This document shows, one piece after another, positions 7,945 to 17,572 of a DNA stretch of 64,000 nucleotides. Made by a program: the position numbers and the translations under genes. The notes beneath the pieces are model-generated. The model was not told the DNA's origin, made no database searches, and worked only from the letters and a program-made list of their open reading frames with translations. This DNA is from Planococcus liqunii (lineage in GTDB: Bacteria > Bacillota > Bacilli > Bacillales_A > Planococcaceae), in the NCBI RefSeq assembly GCF_030413595.1, contig NZ_CP129238.1:3844001-3908000 (forward strand). The letters are read 5' to 3'. Numbering within the stretch: position 1 is the stretch's first letter; the number at the start of each line of letters is the position of its first letter.

Positions 7945-9819
7945 TTAATTCATTGCCCCGACCAGAACCGGTTCGTCATAAGCAACAGCTTGCTCTTCGA
8001 GGTGGAAATAGCGGTTGTACCAGACAAGGAAGGTGAAAATCGTCCATATTTTACGGCCGTTGTTGGCTTTGCCTTCGTAATGCTCATTCAATAAAGACAG
8101 GATTTCTTCCACATTGAAAAACGAAGCGGCATCGGCATTCGTGAAGTACGCTTTGATTTGGCGATAAAAACGTTCTTCACGGATCCAATTGCGGATCGGG
8201 ACGGGAAAGCCGATTTTTTTGCGGGCGGCGGATGCTTCCGGAAGGGCTTTGCGTGCTGCAAGGCGCATGGCGTGTTTGGTCTCGGTTTTGTTGATGCGGT
8301 ATTTTGCCGGAACTTGTTCAGCGATGGCCATCACTTTTTTGTCCAGAAACGGAACGCGCACCTCAAGTGAATGCGCCATGCTCATCTTATCGGCTTTCAG
8401 TAAAATGTCGCCAACCAGCCACAGATTCATATCCAGGAACTGCTTTTTCGTTAAATCATCTTGGTCTTTTACCTGTTCATAATAAGGAGCCACAATTTCC
8501 CGAACAGAAGGGCCGTGACGGTACGGCTCTTTTACTAAATATTTGGCTTCTGCTTCCCGGAAGATATTCGCTTGTCCGATAAACCATTCTTCCACCGGCA
8601 GCCCGGCATGCATCAAAAATTGCTTGCCGCGCATGTCCGGCAGTTTGGACGCCAGCCTTCCCGCCGGCGTTCGGACAAAGCCCGGAAGTTTCCGGTATTT
8701 TTTCATCAAGGAAGTCATATCATAGGCTTCATAGCCGCCGAACATTTCATCTGCCCCTTCTCCGGACAAAATGACGGTGACATCTTTTTTGGCCAATTCA
8801 GCGAGGAAGTACAGCGGCACAATCGATGGATCTGCGTGCGGTTCATCCATTTGATACTGGATCGCTTCGAATTGTGTAAAGCAGGCGTCAGGGTCCAGGA
8901 TGGCGTGCTTGTTTTGGATCTCCAGTTCAGCCGACAGCATTTTTGCGTTGTCGATTTCCGAGAAGTTCTGGTCGCTGAAACCAACCGTAAAGGTTTTGTC
9001 CGGCTTTAACACAGAAGCCACATAACTGGAATCTACGCCGCTCGATAAAAAGGATCCGACTTTCACATCACTGATGCGATGACTCAGGATCGATTCCTGA
9101 ATGGTATCGTCAATTTCATTTACGAGCTGTTCCAGCTTGCGATTTTTTGGCTGGAAGTCAGGTGCCCAATATTTCTGGAGCCTGGCTTCCCCTTTTTCGT
9201 AGACCAAATAATGCGCTGCCGGCAGCTTGAAAATTCCTTTAAAGAATGTCTCCTCCAAAACGGAATACTGGAATGACAGGTAGGGCAGCAAAGCATCTTG
9301 ATTGAATTCCTTCTGAAAGTTCGGATGCGGCAAAAAGCTTTTGATTTCAGAACCAAAAAAGAACGTGTCGTTCATTTTCCCGTAATACAGCGGCTTGATG
9401 CCGAACATATCCCGGCCAGCCACCAGTTTCTTGTTGTTCCGGTCCCAAATGACAAAAGCGAACATGCCGCGCAGTTTTGAAACAATCGCTTCACCGTATT
9501 CTTCGTAGCCATGCAAGATCACTTCACAGTCCGAATCGGTGTTAAAGACATGCCCTTTAGACTTCAACTCTCTCCGGAGTTCGATAAAGTTGTAGATTTC
9601 CCCATTAGCCATGGCGACCAAATTATTGTTCTCGCTGTAGAACGGCTGGCCGCCGGTCTCCAACCCGATGATGCTCAAACGTCGGAAACCGAGTGCCGCT
9701 TCGCCTTCAATAAATTCCCCGGATGAGTCTGGGCCTCTATGTATAATCCGGTTCATCATGTTCGCCAGTACTGCCTCTGTATTAGCTGTTTCTCCAATAA
9801 ATCCTGTAAACCCGCACAT
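7945..9819 (-). CDS. asnB: Asparagine synthetase (glutamine-hydrolysing)
   Basis: The 624-aa protein starts MCGFTGFIG, so Cys2 becomes the N-terminal nucleophile of the class II glutaminase domain (about 2-210). RIIHRGPDSSG and MANGEIYN are family motifs of that domain. The synthetase domain carries the ATP pyrophosphatase loop SSGVDSSY (about 265-272) and LSGEGADEMFGGY. It makes Asn from Asp, Gln and ATP. A longer frame reaches 9903, but GAGGAG directly before the ATG at 9819 and the need for Cys2 fix the start. The gene is monocistronic; AsnO/YisO-type naming is also possible. Confidence 0.92.
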   Translation of the reverse strand: MCGFTGFIGETANTEAVLANMMNRIIHRGPDSSGEFIEGEAALGFRRLSIIGLETGGQPFYSENNNLVAMANGEIYNFIELRRELKSKGHVFNTDSDCEVILHGYEEYGEAIVSKLRGMFAFVIWDRNNKKLVAGRDMFGIKPLYYGKMNDTFFFGSEIKSFLPHPNFQKEFNQDALLPYLSFQYSVLEETFFKGIFKLPAAHYLVYEKGEARLQKYWAPDFQPKNRKLEQLVNEIDDTIQESILSHRISDVKVGSFLSSGVDSSYVASVLKPDKTFTVGFSDQNFSEIDNAKMLSAELEIQNKHAILDPDACFTQFEAIQYQMDEPHADPSIVPLYFLAELAKKDVTVILSGEGADEMFGGYEAYDMTSLMKKYRKLPGFVRTPAGRLASKLPDMRGKQFLMHAGLPVEEWFIGQANIFREAEAKYLVKEPYRHGPSVREIVAPYYEQVKDQDDLTKKQFLDMNLWLVGDILLKADKMSMAHSLEVRVPFLDKKVMAIAEQVPAKYRINKTETKHAMRLAARKALPEASAARKKIGFPVPIRNWIREERFYRQIKAYFTNADAASFFNVEEILSLLNEHYEGKANNGRKIWTIFTFLVWYNRYFHLEEQAVAYDEPVLVGAMN

Positions 9820-10188
9820 AAATAGTCTCCTCTTAATAAAATAAATTTGTAATAAATAATGATTCTCTTGAAATCTTTTTATCCGTTTGATAAATACAGC
9901 CAAGAAGTTTTAGAGCCCATGAGATGCCTTTTGTTTCCTGCTTTTACATCGTAATAGGTACAAAGATTTAGGTCGTTCGATTTATGTGACAAACAGTCCT
10001 TTTAATGTGACAATATTGTAACTTACTGGAAAAATACATATCTACTGTAGTGAATAAGAGGCTTAAGTTGAATTAGAAAGTAAATAGTTTACTGGCAGGC
10101 TCTCTCTGCCTATTATTCATTTCATAGTTAAAGAACCTATCCTGGGTATGCGGATAGGTTCTTTTGCATCTGCTGCTATAGCCGTAAA
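9820..10188. other. Intergenic region with one hairpin
   Basis: The asnB upstream region. It holds an AT-rich stretch, two TGTGACA repeats near 9985 and 10010 of unclear meaning, and a 12-bp perfect hairpin AAGAACCTATCC / GGATAGGTTCTT at 10131-10163 that probably ends the next minus-strand gene. I see no gene in it. Confidence 0.5.
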
Positions 10189-10623
10189 TCATTTATTTTT
10201 AATATTAAACTCGGCTTTTGTTTCAATAATTTTTTTGCCCTCTACATAAATGGTAACCCCGTAACGGCCTTCTTCAAGCTCCTCTGGAACTGATAACTCG
10301 GATGAAAAATAATCTGCTTTGTTGCTGGCAACTTCTTTCTCAACAACCATCCTGTTCTCTGTTTTGATGTCGCCTTTATACCAGACGACCTCTGCTTCTT
10401 CAATCCAGAATCGGTTTTTCTTCCCGGAGAAATAAACCGTATCCTCCGGTGAAAGCACCGTTGTTACCCCAACTGGATTTCCCTCCTCATCCATGTCTTT
10501 TGATACCACGCCATTTACAATTTTCGGTTCTGTAACGTATTCGTACCCAAAGAAAATTCCTACCGACAAAACGACAGCGCCTAAGATTGCCGCCCATACT
10601 TTTTTTAGTTCTAAACCCTTCAT
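10189..10623 (-). CDS. Hypothetical membrane-anchored extracellular protein
   Basis: 144 aa: an N-terminal signal anchor (VWAAILGAVVLSVGIFFGYEY) followed by about 115 polar, acidic residues likely outside the membrane, with a beta-rich pattern (RFWIEEAEVVWYKGD … EGRYGVTIYVEGKKI). I do not recognise the family; the late segment resembles small Ig-like or accessory domains only in general. The ATG at 10623 has GGGGGAT at 8 nt; the longer frame begins with TTG five codons earlier. It stands alone. Confidence 0.55.
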   Translation of the reverse strand: MKGLELKKVWAAILGAVVLSVGIFFGYEYVTEPKIVNGVVSKDMDEEGNPVGVTTVLSPEDTVYFSGKKNRFWIEEAEVVWYKGDIKTENRMVVEKEVASNKADYFSSELSVPEELEEGRYGVTIYVEGKKIIETKAEFNIKNK

Positions 10624-10821
10624 TTCTGTATCCCCCAAATCTGTTATTTGCCTTCATTCTATCAGCGGTACTGTTGGCTTCATATCGGTTTAGGTTTTAT
10701 TAAAGTTACATTGTTGCAAGGTTTGGTATTTAGAGTTGTTGCACTGTACTCCGCTCTAAATCCGCTTTTTTCAAAATAAATCCCAGGGAAAATTTTTGAA
10801 AACTGCTGAACACACAAAAAA

Positions 10822-10859
10822 GGGCGTCTGTAAATGTGCAAAGCACTTTACGGACGTCC
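10822..10859 (-). terminator. Terminator of Nudix hydrolase gene
   Basis: GGGCGTCTGTAAA pairs with TTTACGGACGTCC (two non-Watson-Crick positions), with an inner GTGC/GCAC helix and TTTTTT after it on the minus strand. Confidence 0.8.
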
Positions 10860-10878
10860 AATTAGTTTATAAGCATTT

Positions 10879-11493
10879 TTACTTAATGATATCAATAAAA
10901 TGCGACAAGATCCGGGCAGTCAACCCCCAGATCACTTTGTCTTCATAGAGATAAAAATATTCCTCCAAATTCCGCGTCCGCCAGCTGTAATCCCGTCCCC
11001 CCACAATCAAATCATAAGGGAAGCTTTCCTCCGGCTGGACATCGAAATTAATCTGGTAAACCCGCGGCGGATTTTCAAGGAAAAAAGAAAGCGGCACGCT
11101 GAACAGCTCACCCACTTCATCCGGATTCGGCTTGAACTCGGCCGACGGGTCGATAAACCCCGCAAACGCGTAAATGATCATGCCGAACGGCGATACCATA
11201 TAATCCAGTGGGAACAAGTCCGAAATTTCGTCTTCACTGATTCCCAATTCTTCATCGGTTTCGCGTAAAGCGGCTGATTTCGGCGAAAGGTCCTGCGGGT
11301 CGATCCTGCCTCCTGGGAAACACACTTCCCCCGGCTGTTTCCGGAGTGTTTCCGCCCGTTTTTCAAACAGCACATGGACTTCCCCGCCTTTTTCGATCAA
11401 GGGCAAGAGAATGGCAAACTTCGCAAAATCGCGGCTGCCGAGCACTTCCGGTTTATGGGTTTGGATTTTTTCGGTTATCTTTCTGGCGTCCAT
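10879..11493 (-). CDS. Nudix hydrolase, CoA pyrophosphatase-like
   Basis: 204 aa. The NuCoA signature LRKQPGEVCFPGGRIDP runs directly into a Nudix box ending AALRETDEELGI, so hydrolysis of CoA or acyl-CoA to 3'-phospho-ADP and phosphopantetheine is the best guess. An ATG at 11508 overlaps the helicase stop as ATGA. However, GAGGTG sits 7 nt before the ATG at 11493, which I prefer. It is transcribed behind the SNF2 helicase and probably translationally coupled to it. Confidence 0.85.
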   Translation of the reverse strand: MDARKITEKIQTHKPEVLGSRDFAKFAILLPLIEKGGEVHVLFEKRAETLRKQPGEVCFPGGRIDPQDLSPKSAALRETDEELGISEDEISDLFPLDYMVSPFGMIIYAFAGFIDPSAEFKPNPDEVGELFSVPLSFFLENPPRVYQINFDVQPEESFPYDLIVGGRDYSWRTRNLEEYFYLYEDKVIWGLTARILSHFIDIIK

Positions 11494-11504
11494 CCAATCA
11501 CCTC

Positions 11505-14500
11505 TCATGTAATCGTCAGTATTTCCCTTATGTCTTCCTCCGTCAAAGCAGCAAATGATTCCTGCCCCGACTGGATCACTTCATCAATGAGGTTTTTCTT
11601 TTTCTGTTGGAGTTCACTGATTTTCTCCTCAATGGTCCCTTTTGCAAGCATCCGAATGACCTGCACTTCGTTTTCCTGTCCCATTCGATGTGCCCGGTCC
11701 GCCGCCTGCTGCTCAACAGCCGGATTCCACCAGAGGTCATACAAAATGACGGTATCGGCTCCTGTCAGGTTCAACCCGGTTCCGCCTGCTTTCAAGGAAA
11801 TCAAAAACAGATTGCCTTCGCCTTCGTTGAAGCGATCGCATAGCTCAACCCGCTCCATCGGAGGCGTCTGGCCGTCCAGGTAAAAATAAGGCAGGCCATG
11901 CTGGCTGAGTTTGCGCCCGATGATGCCGAGCATTTGCGTGAACTGCGAAAAGATCAGGACACGCCGGCCCGAGAGCCGGCATTCTTCCACGATTTCCATC
12001 AGCTGATCGAACTTAGCCGATCCCCCTGCATACCCTTCGACAAACAATGCCGGGTGGCAGCAGATCTGCCGCAGGCGGGTCAGCCCGGCCAAAATCCGGA
12101 TGCGGTTTTTGCGGAAACTGCCTTTTGCCAAATGCTTCAGCGCATCGTGCTTCAATTCCGCAAGATACGCCGCATACAATTTTTTCTGTTCCGCTTGCAG
12201 CTCTGAAAATTGAACTGTTTCGACCTTATCCGGCAGCTCCGTCAAGACCTCTTCTTTCGTGCGGCGCAAAATGAACGGCCGCACCCGTTTGGCGATGTTT
12301 TCACGCCTTAACTCACTGAACAACCGCCGGTTCGGCAACAGGTCCGGAAACACGACCTGGAAGATGGACCATAATTCATCAAGGGAATTCTCTATTGGTG
12401 TTCCCGTTAATGCGAACCGGTAATCCGCCTTCACCGCTTTTGCTGCTTTTGCGGTTTGGGTGACGGGATTCTTGAAGGCCTGCGCTTCGTCAAAAAAGAC
12501 GGTATGGAATGGCTTGTCGCGGTAAAGTACGCTGTCCATCCGCAAAGAAGGATAGGAAGTGATGACGACGTCAACATCCGCCCATTCCTTTAGCGCAGAG
12601 CTTCTGACGGCTTTGTTGCCATTAATGATTTTCGCCTTTAGTTCAGGCGCGAACTTTTTCAATTCGTTCGACCAGTTGTAGACGAGAGAAGACGGGCAGA
12701 CAACAAGCACCGGCTGCCGCTTTTTGCGGATTTCCGGCAGCACCGATACGATAAATGCGATGCTCTGCAGCGTTTTCCCAAGCCCCATATCGTCCGCCAA
12801 AATGCCGCCGAAGCGGTACGAGGCCAAGAGCTTGAGCCAATTGAATCCGGTTTTCTGATAGTCACGGAGCACCGGCTCAAGCGATTCCGGCAAAGCTTCA
12901 TTCATTCGGCCGGGTTCGTTCAGACTGAGCATGAGTTTTGCGAAAGTTTCCCCCGGTTCTGCAAGGCCGCCTTCTTCCAGCCCTTCCACCAATTGCATGC
13001 CGTGAATCAGCGGCACCCGGATTTCTTCTTCGTCGAGCTCCTCGGCGGATAGCCCGAGGTCTTCCAGAAAATGATCGAGTGCCCAAAACTCCGGCGTTTC
13101 GATGGACATCAAGGTGCCATTCGGAACGCGGTAATATTTCCGCTTCTCGGAAATGGCCTTTAGCAGCTGCTGGATTTCTTTTTCCGGAATTCCTTTCAGG
13201 TCAAAGCGGAAAGCCAGCCAATCGGTGCGCTCTTTGATTTCCACGCGGATTTTCGGAGCCGCGGCCGCTTTTTGGACGCGCAGTTTTACGGCAGTCGTGG
13301 CATAGACCTGGACCAGCTCTTCCAGTACAGGCACGGTGTGGTAAAGAAAGTCGTACTCGGCTTCTTCATCCTGCAGGTAAAAACCGCCCGGCGTCTGCAC
13401 AAATTGGCTGTCCTGCATTTTCTTCAGGATTCGCTGCTCCTTGTCCCGCTGGCGCCTCACCCCCGGCAAATACTGATAGCCCTGCTCCAGTTCTTCGCAT
13501 GGATTGATCGACATGCGGCCGTAATGGAACTCGATGCCTGCCAGCAGCCGGTTATTGACCCGGTCCAAAAACAACTTTGCTTTCAGGGGCGTTTCGTTCA
13601 GCCCTTTCGATGCCCGTTCTGCAATGTCCACCTCGCCAAGCCGCATCAATCCCGGAATGGCCGTTTCGATGAAATCGCTCAATCCGGCTGTCGGAATTTG
13701 CAGCTCGTTTTTGCCGGTTTCTTCAACCAGTCCCTGTAATTCAAAAAGCCGGCTGCAGTCTTCCTCTTCCATCTTGAGCCACTTGCCTTCTGAGAAAGCG
13801 CAGCCGTACAACTTGAAAACGGTGACCCGTTCAAGCCCTTCCATTAAGAGGCGGTAACCGGGAGGAGCTGTATCCACTTCAAACGACAGCGGCAAACATT
13901 CACCATAACGGACGCCGTCATATAGCCGCTCTCCCTGCTCAAACACAACTTCTTCCGCCTGCTCCAAAAGCGGCAGCAGCAATTCCCATTCAGCCGCTGA
14001 AATTAGCAGCGTTTCCTGCCCACCCGGTTTTGTCAGTTGGCTTTTCATCAGCAAACGCAGCACAGCATCCGTTGCTCGGCTGAAATTATGGCGCTCCGGG
14101 TTGTAAATGCGGCCCGGCGCATACTCAAACGGCTGGCGGCTGCCGATGTTCCGGAGAAAATCGAAAGGATCCGGTATTTTCGCCAAGGATTTCTGGCCGG
14201 CAAAAAGTTCGATTCCGATAACCTGTCCTGCTTCTCCAAGTTTCACCGGTCTGCAAAGAAACTCTGCCCGCAAGGTCTGCCGTTTATCAAAATGCAGCCC
14301 TTTGCCACTCGGCTGTAGTGGCTGAGTGCCAAACAACCCGCGCATCCGGTCTGCCAATGGGTTTTGGGTTTGCTGAACTTCTTCGATGGCCAACAGGACG
14401 GCTGCAATATGCTGGCAGTAGGTCGTTACAAAACCGACAGGCGGACAGCTGCAAGCAGCTTCGATTTGTCCGGCAGAGCCCGGTTTCACCGTTACATGAA

Positions 14501-14657
14501 AACCGCTGCCCACATTCACCGTCGCTTTTTGGATAGAATCTTTCCCAGTATGCGGTTCCAGTTCGACTTTTCCGCTCAGGAAATAAGACTTGCCCTTTTT
14601 ATAGGCAGCCTCGCCGCACAGATTTTTAATTTTTGTGTTATTCAGCACCACATTCAT
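11505..14657 (-). CDS. SNF2-family ATPase with SWIM zinc finger (YwqA-like)
   Basis: 1050 aa. An N-terminal SWIM zinc finger uses Cys69, Cys71, Cys81 and His83. A long SNF2-associated region (about 150-580) is followed by the SNF2 core: Walker A DDMGLGKT at about 618-625, DEAQ box near 722, LTGTPIENS, and the helicase C-terminal half with LKAGGTGLNLT and DLWWNPAVEQQAADRAHRMGQ. This is the bacterial HepA/RapA-related, YwqA-type class, thought to remodel protein-DNA or RNA polymerase complexes. It is the first gene of a two-gene unit with the Nudix hydrolase, starting 6 nt after AAGGCG. Confidence 0.9.
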   Translation of the reverse strand: MNVVLNNTKIKNLCGEAAYKKGKSYFLSGKVELEPHTGKDSIQKATVNVGSGFHVTVKPGSAGQIEAACSCPPVGFVTTYCQHIAAVLLAIEEVQQTQNPLADRMRGLFGTQPLQPSGKGLHFDKRQTLRAEFLCRPVKLGEAGQVIGIELFAGQKSLAKIPDPFDFLRNIGSRQPFEYAPGRIYNPERHNFSRATDAVLRLLMKSQLTKPGGQETLLISAAEWELLLPLLEQAEEVVFEQGERLYDGVRYGECLPLSFEVDTAPPGYRLLMEGLERVTVFKLYGCAFSEGKWLKMEEEDCSRLFELQGLVEETGKNELQIPTAGLSDFIETAIPGLMRLGEVDIAERASKGLNETPLKAKLFLDRVNNRLLAGIEFHYGRMSINPCEELEQGYQYLPGVRRQRDKEQRILKKMQDSQFVQTPGGFYLQDEEAEYDFLYHTVPVLEELVQVYATTAVKLRVQKAAAAPKIRVEIKERTDWLAFRFDLKGIPEKEIQQLLKAISEKRKYYRVPNGTLMSIETPEFWALDHFLEDLGLSAEELDEEEIRVPLIHGMQLVEGLEEGGLAEPGETFAKLMLSLNEPGRMNEALPESLEPVLRDYQKTGFNWLKLLASYRFGGILADDMGLGKTLQSIAFIVSVLPEIRKKRQPVLVVCPSSLVYNWSNELKKFAPELKAKIINGNKAVRSSALKEWADVDVVITSYPSLRMDSVLYRDKPFHTVFFDEAQAFKNPVTQTAKAAKAVKADYRFALTGTPIENSLDELWSIFQVVFPDLLPNRRLFSELRRENIAKRVRPFILRRTKEEVLTELPDKVETVQFSELQAEQKKLYAAYLAELKHDALKHLAKGSFRKNRIRILAGLTRLRQICCHPALFVEGYAGGSAKFDQLMEIVEECRLSGRRVLIFSQFTQMLGIIGRKLSQHGLPYFYLDGQTPPMERVELCDRFNEGEGNLFLISLKAGGTGLNLTGADTVILYDLWWNPAVEQQAADRAHRMGQENEVQVIRMLAKGTIEEKISELQQKKKNLIDEVIQSGQESFAALTEEDIREILTIT

Positions 14658-14756
14658 CAGCTGCGCCTTCCTTCAGTCCATATCAGGTACTTCATATTAT
14701 CGCTAAATCACTCGAGTTAAACAATGTTTTCCCCTTTTAGCACGGTCTTCTTTACA

Positions 14757-14782
14757 GAAAAAAACCAGGCAGAAGCCCTGGT
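14757..14782 (-). terminator. Terminator of yjdM
   Basis: ACCAGG / CCTGGT stem with a 7-nt loop, followed on the minus strand by eight T. Confidence 0.75.
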
Positions 14783-14820
14783 CTTTTCATGTATTTTTTC
14801 AGGTTTCATGTGAAACGCAT

Positions 14821-15162
14821 TTATCCTTTTTTCACAAATTCCGATTTTAGTTTCATCGGCCCGAAGCCGTCAATTTTACAGTCGATGTTGTGGTCGCCTT
14901 CCACCAGCCGAATGCTTTTCACTTTCGTTCCGATTTTCAAGACCGATGAGCTGCCCTTTACTTTTAAATCTTTGATCACCGTCACGGAGTCTCCGTCCGT
15001 CAGCACATTGCCGTTGGCGTCTTTCACGACTTTTTCGGCTTCTACCGTTTCCGCTTCTGCACCAAGCACCCACTCATTGGCGCATTCCGGGCACACCAGC
15101 ATATTCCCATCTTCGTATGTATATTCGGATCCGCATACCGGACAATTCGGCAAGTTTTCCAT
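14821..15162 (-). CDS. yjdM: YjdM/PhnA family zinc-ribbon protein
   Basis: 113 aa, the usual family length. An N-terminal zinc ribbon ([21 protein letters not shown], residues 7-27, two CxxC pairs) precedes the PhnA domain with [23 protein letters not shown]. The family was once linked to alkylphosphonate use because of gene position in E. coli, but no phosphonate gene is near and its activity is not established. The gene is monocistronic with its own terminator. Confidence 0.88.
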   Translation of the reverse strand: MENLPNCPVCGSEYTYEDGNMLVCPECANEWVLGAEAETVEAEKVVKDANGNVLTDGDSVTVIKDLKVKGSSSVLKIGTKVKSIRLVEGDHNIDCKIDGFGPMKLKSEFVKKG

Positions 15163-15247
15163 TTATATTTCCCCCATTCGGTTTTCTTTAAATCCATTGT
15201 GAAGTTTCTTCTATCCTACCACGCCTGTCTATTTTGCCGCATAGAAA

Positions 15248-15371
15248 AAGGAGTTGTCCCAAAAGTAACTTGGGACAACTCCTTGGCGAGGAAGCTAGCG
15301 CAGCGATGCAACGGTTTGTCATGTCCCGAAGCTAACGTAGCGATGCAGGGACAGGGACAGGGACAGGAGCA
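15248..15371 (+). repeat. Intergenic repeat module: palindrome plus GAAGCTAGCG core units
   Basis: A perfect 15-bp palindrome (AAGGAGTTGTCCCAA and its complement, 15248-15284) abuts GGCGAG and the core GAAGCTAGCGCAGCGATGCA (ending 15310). A second, diverged core (GAAGCTAACGTAGCGATGCA, 15328-15347) follows, then the hexamers GGGACA x3 and GGAGCA (15348-15371). The same order, palindrome then TGCGAC-core then GRRRCA hexamers, occurs twice inside the element at 34879-35514. No coding potential is seen. The palindrome could also serve as a terminator. Confidence 0.7.
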
Positions 15372-15401
15372 ATAGTATTACAACTCCCTTTATTAAAGCA
15401 G

Positions 15402-15445
15402 GGGGCTGTCCAATAAGTCTATTATTCGGCTTATTGGACGGCCCC
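15402..15445 (-). terminator. Hairpin after dctA, probable terminator
   Basis: A 16-bp stem GGGGCTGTCCAATAAG / CTTATTGGACGGCCCC with one G-U pair, 15 bp after the dctA stop; only a weak T-run follows. Confidence 0.6.
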
Positions 15446-15459
15446 TTTCAATCCTTAAT

Positions 15460-16758
15460 TTAATTCTCCGGATTTGCGATAGGCGCTCTTCCGAGTTTTT
15501 TCAGTTTAACCATTTCTGTGAAGGCTTCTTCGCGTTTGGTTTCGTCAAACTCGCCTACGCTTTTCGCGACAACGATTGTGGCGATTCCGTTCCCGATCAA
15601 GTTGACAATCGCACGCCCTTCACTCATGAAACGGTCGACGCCCAGCAGCAAGGCCAATCCTTCAAGCGGAATTACCTGAAGGGCAGCGAGCGTCGAAGCG
15701 AGGACGATAAAGCCGCTTCCTGTTACTCCTGCAGCCCCTTTTGACGTCAACATCAGTACCAAAATGATGGTGATTTGCTGGCCAATCGACAAGTCCACCC
15801 CGAATACTTGCGCCAGGAACACAACAGCCATGGAAAGATAAATCGATGTCCCGTCCAAATTGAACGAGTAGCCTGTCGGAATCACCAGGCCGACAACTGA
15901 TTTTGAAGCTCCATAGCGCTCCATTTTGTCCATCATCCGCGGCAATACCGATTCGGAAGAACTTGTGCCGAGCACAATCAGGATTTCGTCTTTGATGAAT
16001 TTCAAGTAATTCCAAAGGCTGAAGCCGTTCATTTTGCAGATGATGTTCAGCACTACAAAGATAAAGATGAACATGGTGGTGTAAACCGAGAACATCAATT
16101 TGGCCAACGGCACTAGTGATGTTAAACCGAAATGGCCGATTGTATATGCCATTGCTGCAAACGCTCCGATAGGCGCCGCTTTCATGACATAGCCGATGAT
16201 TTTAAAGAATACCAAGGAAACCCGGTCTAAAAAGTCGATGATTGGCTCTCCTTTTTTCCCAAGAGAAGCCAGTGCTACTCCGAATAATACAGAGAAGAAC
16301 AAGACTTGCAGAATGTCGCCTTTTGCAAAAGCATCCACCATATTTGAAGGAACAATATGCGTTACGAATTCAATCCAGTTGATCCCTTGTCCGCCGTTTT
16401 CCGTATACTGGGACACATCGCCTTTTTCCAGTTCACTGAAATTCAGCCCGGCTCCCGGTTTAACGATATTGACAACGATTAAACCGATAACAAGTGCCAA
16501 TGTGGTCACTACTTCAAAATAGATAAAAGCCTTCCCTCCAACTTTCCCTACTTTTTTCATGTCCCCCATTTTTGCGATTCCCAGTACAATTGTCAAGAAA
16601 ATAATCGGCGCGATGACCATTTTGACAGCGTTGATGAATGTGTCTCCGACCGGCTTCATTTCTTTTCCGATATTTGGCCAAATCAAGCCAAGAAGCACAC
16701 CCAATACGATAGCAGCCAAAACCTGAAAGGTTAAATTTTTATAAATTCGCTTTTTCAT
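15460..16758 (-). CDS. dctA: C4-dicarboxylate:cation symporter
   Basis: 432 aa of the DAACS (SLC1-type) family with eight membrane helices and two re-entrant loops. GTSSSESVLPRM is the serine-rich HP1 motif, IPTGYSFNLDGTSIY the TM7 substrate/cation motif, and SKGAAGVTGSGF the HP2 region. It imports succinate, fumarate or malate with protons or sodium. Glutamate transport by relatives makes substrate uncertain, but the adjoining DctS/DctR/DctB genes favour dicarboxylates (Bacillus DctP). A consensus cre site and repeated TGGTCAT boxes lie upstream. Confidence 0.9.
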   Translation of the reverse strand: MKKRIYKNLTFQVLAAIVLGVLLGLIWPNIGKEMKPVGDTFINAVKMVIAPIIFLTIVLGIAKMGDMKKVGKVGGKAFIYFEVVTTLALVIGLIVVNIVKPGAGLNFSELEKGDVSQYTENGGQGINWIEFVTHIVPSNMVDAFAKGDILQVLFFSVLFGVALASLGKKGEPIIDFLDRVSLVFFKIIGYVMKAAPIGAFAAMAYTIGHFGLTSLVPLAKLMFSVYTTMFIFIFVVLNIICKMNGFSLWNYLKFIKDEILIVLGTSSSESVLPRMMDKMERYGASKSVVGLVIPTGYSFNLDGTSIYLSMAVVFLAQVFGVDLSIGQQITIILVLMLTSKGAAGVTGSGFIVLASTLAALQVIPLEGLALLLGVDRFMSEGRAIVNLIGNGIATIVVAKSVGEFDETKREEAFTEMVKLKKLGRAPIANPEN

Positions 16759-16805
16759 TTGTTCTCCTCCTTGTGTGAATAGTTAGTCATTTAGATTTCT
16801 TCAAA

Positions 16806-16819
16806 TGATAACGCTTTCA
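16806..16819 (-). promoter_or_regulatory. cre site (CcpA) upstream of dctA
   Basis: Read on the minus strand this is TGAAAGCGTTATCA, a full match to the catabolite-responsive consensus TGWAARCGYTWNCW, 48 bp before the dctA start. It suggests carbon catabolite control of dicarboxylate uptake. Confidence 0.8.
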
Positions 16820-16838
16820 ACCGGAGAGGAATAGCTTA

Positions 16839-16863
16839 TGGTCATAATGGATGTTTTGGTCAT
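16839..16863. promoter_or_regulatory. Direct repeats, candidate DctR sites
   Basis: TGGTCAT occurs at 16839-16845 and 16857-16863, 18 bp apart, followed by TGGTC at 16866-16870. They lie upstream of the cre site in the dctR-dctA gap, where activation by phosphorylated DctR would be expected. The assignment is inference. Confidence 0.4.
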
Positions 16864-16870
16864 TTTGGTC

Positions 16871-17572
16871 TTAACTTTTTTCTTTATTGTAAACGTAGCG
16901 GTTTACCGGCCGGCCGACTCCTCCGTACTGCACATCCAGACGGATAACGCCGTTTTTCTCCAGATAATCCAAATAGCGGCGTGCCGTTACCCGCGCGATT
17001 CCGATGGCTCCCGCCACTTCTTCAGCCGAACGCGGTACTTCCTGCGATTGGATCGTAGCCGTAATTTCGTTCAATGTAAATTCATTCAAGCCTTTGGGCA
17101 AATAGGCTTCTTCCTTTTTCTTGGCTTGTTCCGAATACAGCAGGGAATCCAGCTGTTCCTGTGACACCGTTTCCGAAAGGGCCAAGCTCATGCGATAATT
17201 CCGGTATTTTTCCAGCGCTTGCTGAATCCGATGAAGCTTAAAGGGTTTCATGATGTAATCCACTGCGCCGTTTTGCAGCATCAACTTAACCGTTTCACTG
17301 TCTTTGGCCGCTGAAACTACAATAACGTCGACTTCCAGCTTCTGTTTCCGGATTTCCTGCAAAGTTTTAATGCCATCTTTTTTCGGCATGAAGACATCCA
17401 AAATCACTAAATCCGGATTCAGTTCTTTGATCAGTGCGAGTCCTTCTTCGCCGTTTCCAGCGACTGCCGCCACGCGGAACCCTTCGACGCTTTCGATGAA
17501 TTCCTTGTTGACTTCACGTACCATCGGATCATCTTCTATCAGTAAAACCGTCACTCCGTTGTTAACCGGCAT
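16871..17572 (-). CDS. dctR: Dicarboxylate response regulator
   Basis: 233 aa. The receiver domain has Asp14/Asp15, the phosphorylated Asp59 in LVILDVFMP and Lys109 in MKPF. A C-terminal helix-turn-helix (about 170-215, SAEEVAGAIGIARVTARRYLDYL) is typical of the CitB/DcuR/MalR group. The ATG at 17572 follows GAGGAGG and overlaps the kinase stop by 11 bp, implying translational coupling; the longer frame to 17671 is read-through in the kinase gene. It should activate dctA when C4-dicarboxylates are present. Confidence 0.9.
   Translation of the reverse strand: MPVNNGVTVLLIEDDPMVREVNKEFIESVEGFRVAAVAGNGEEGLALIKELNPDLVILDVFMPKKDGIKTLQEIRKQKLEVDVIVVSAAKDSETVKLMLQNGAVDYIMKPFKLHRIQQALEKYRNYRMSLALSETVSQEQLDSLLYSEQAKKKEEAYLPKGLNEFTLNEITATIQSQEVPRSAEEVAGAIGIARVTARRYLDYLEKNGVIRLDVQYGGVGRPVNRYVYNKEKS

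Noticed and set aside
15348..15371. GGGACA tandem repeat considered as a CRISPR or microsatellite array
   Set aside because: Only three perfect hexamers plus variants, no spacers and no cas genes; explained as the tail of the repeat module.
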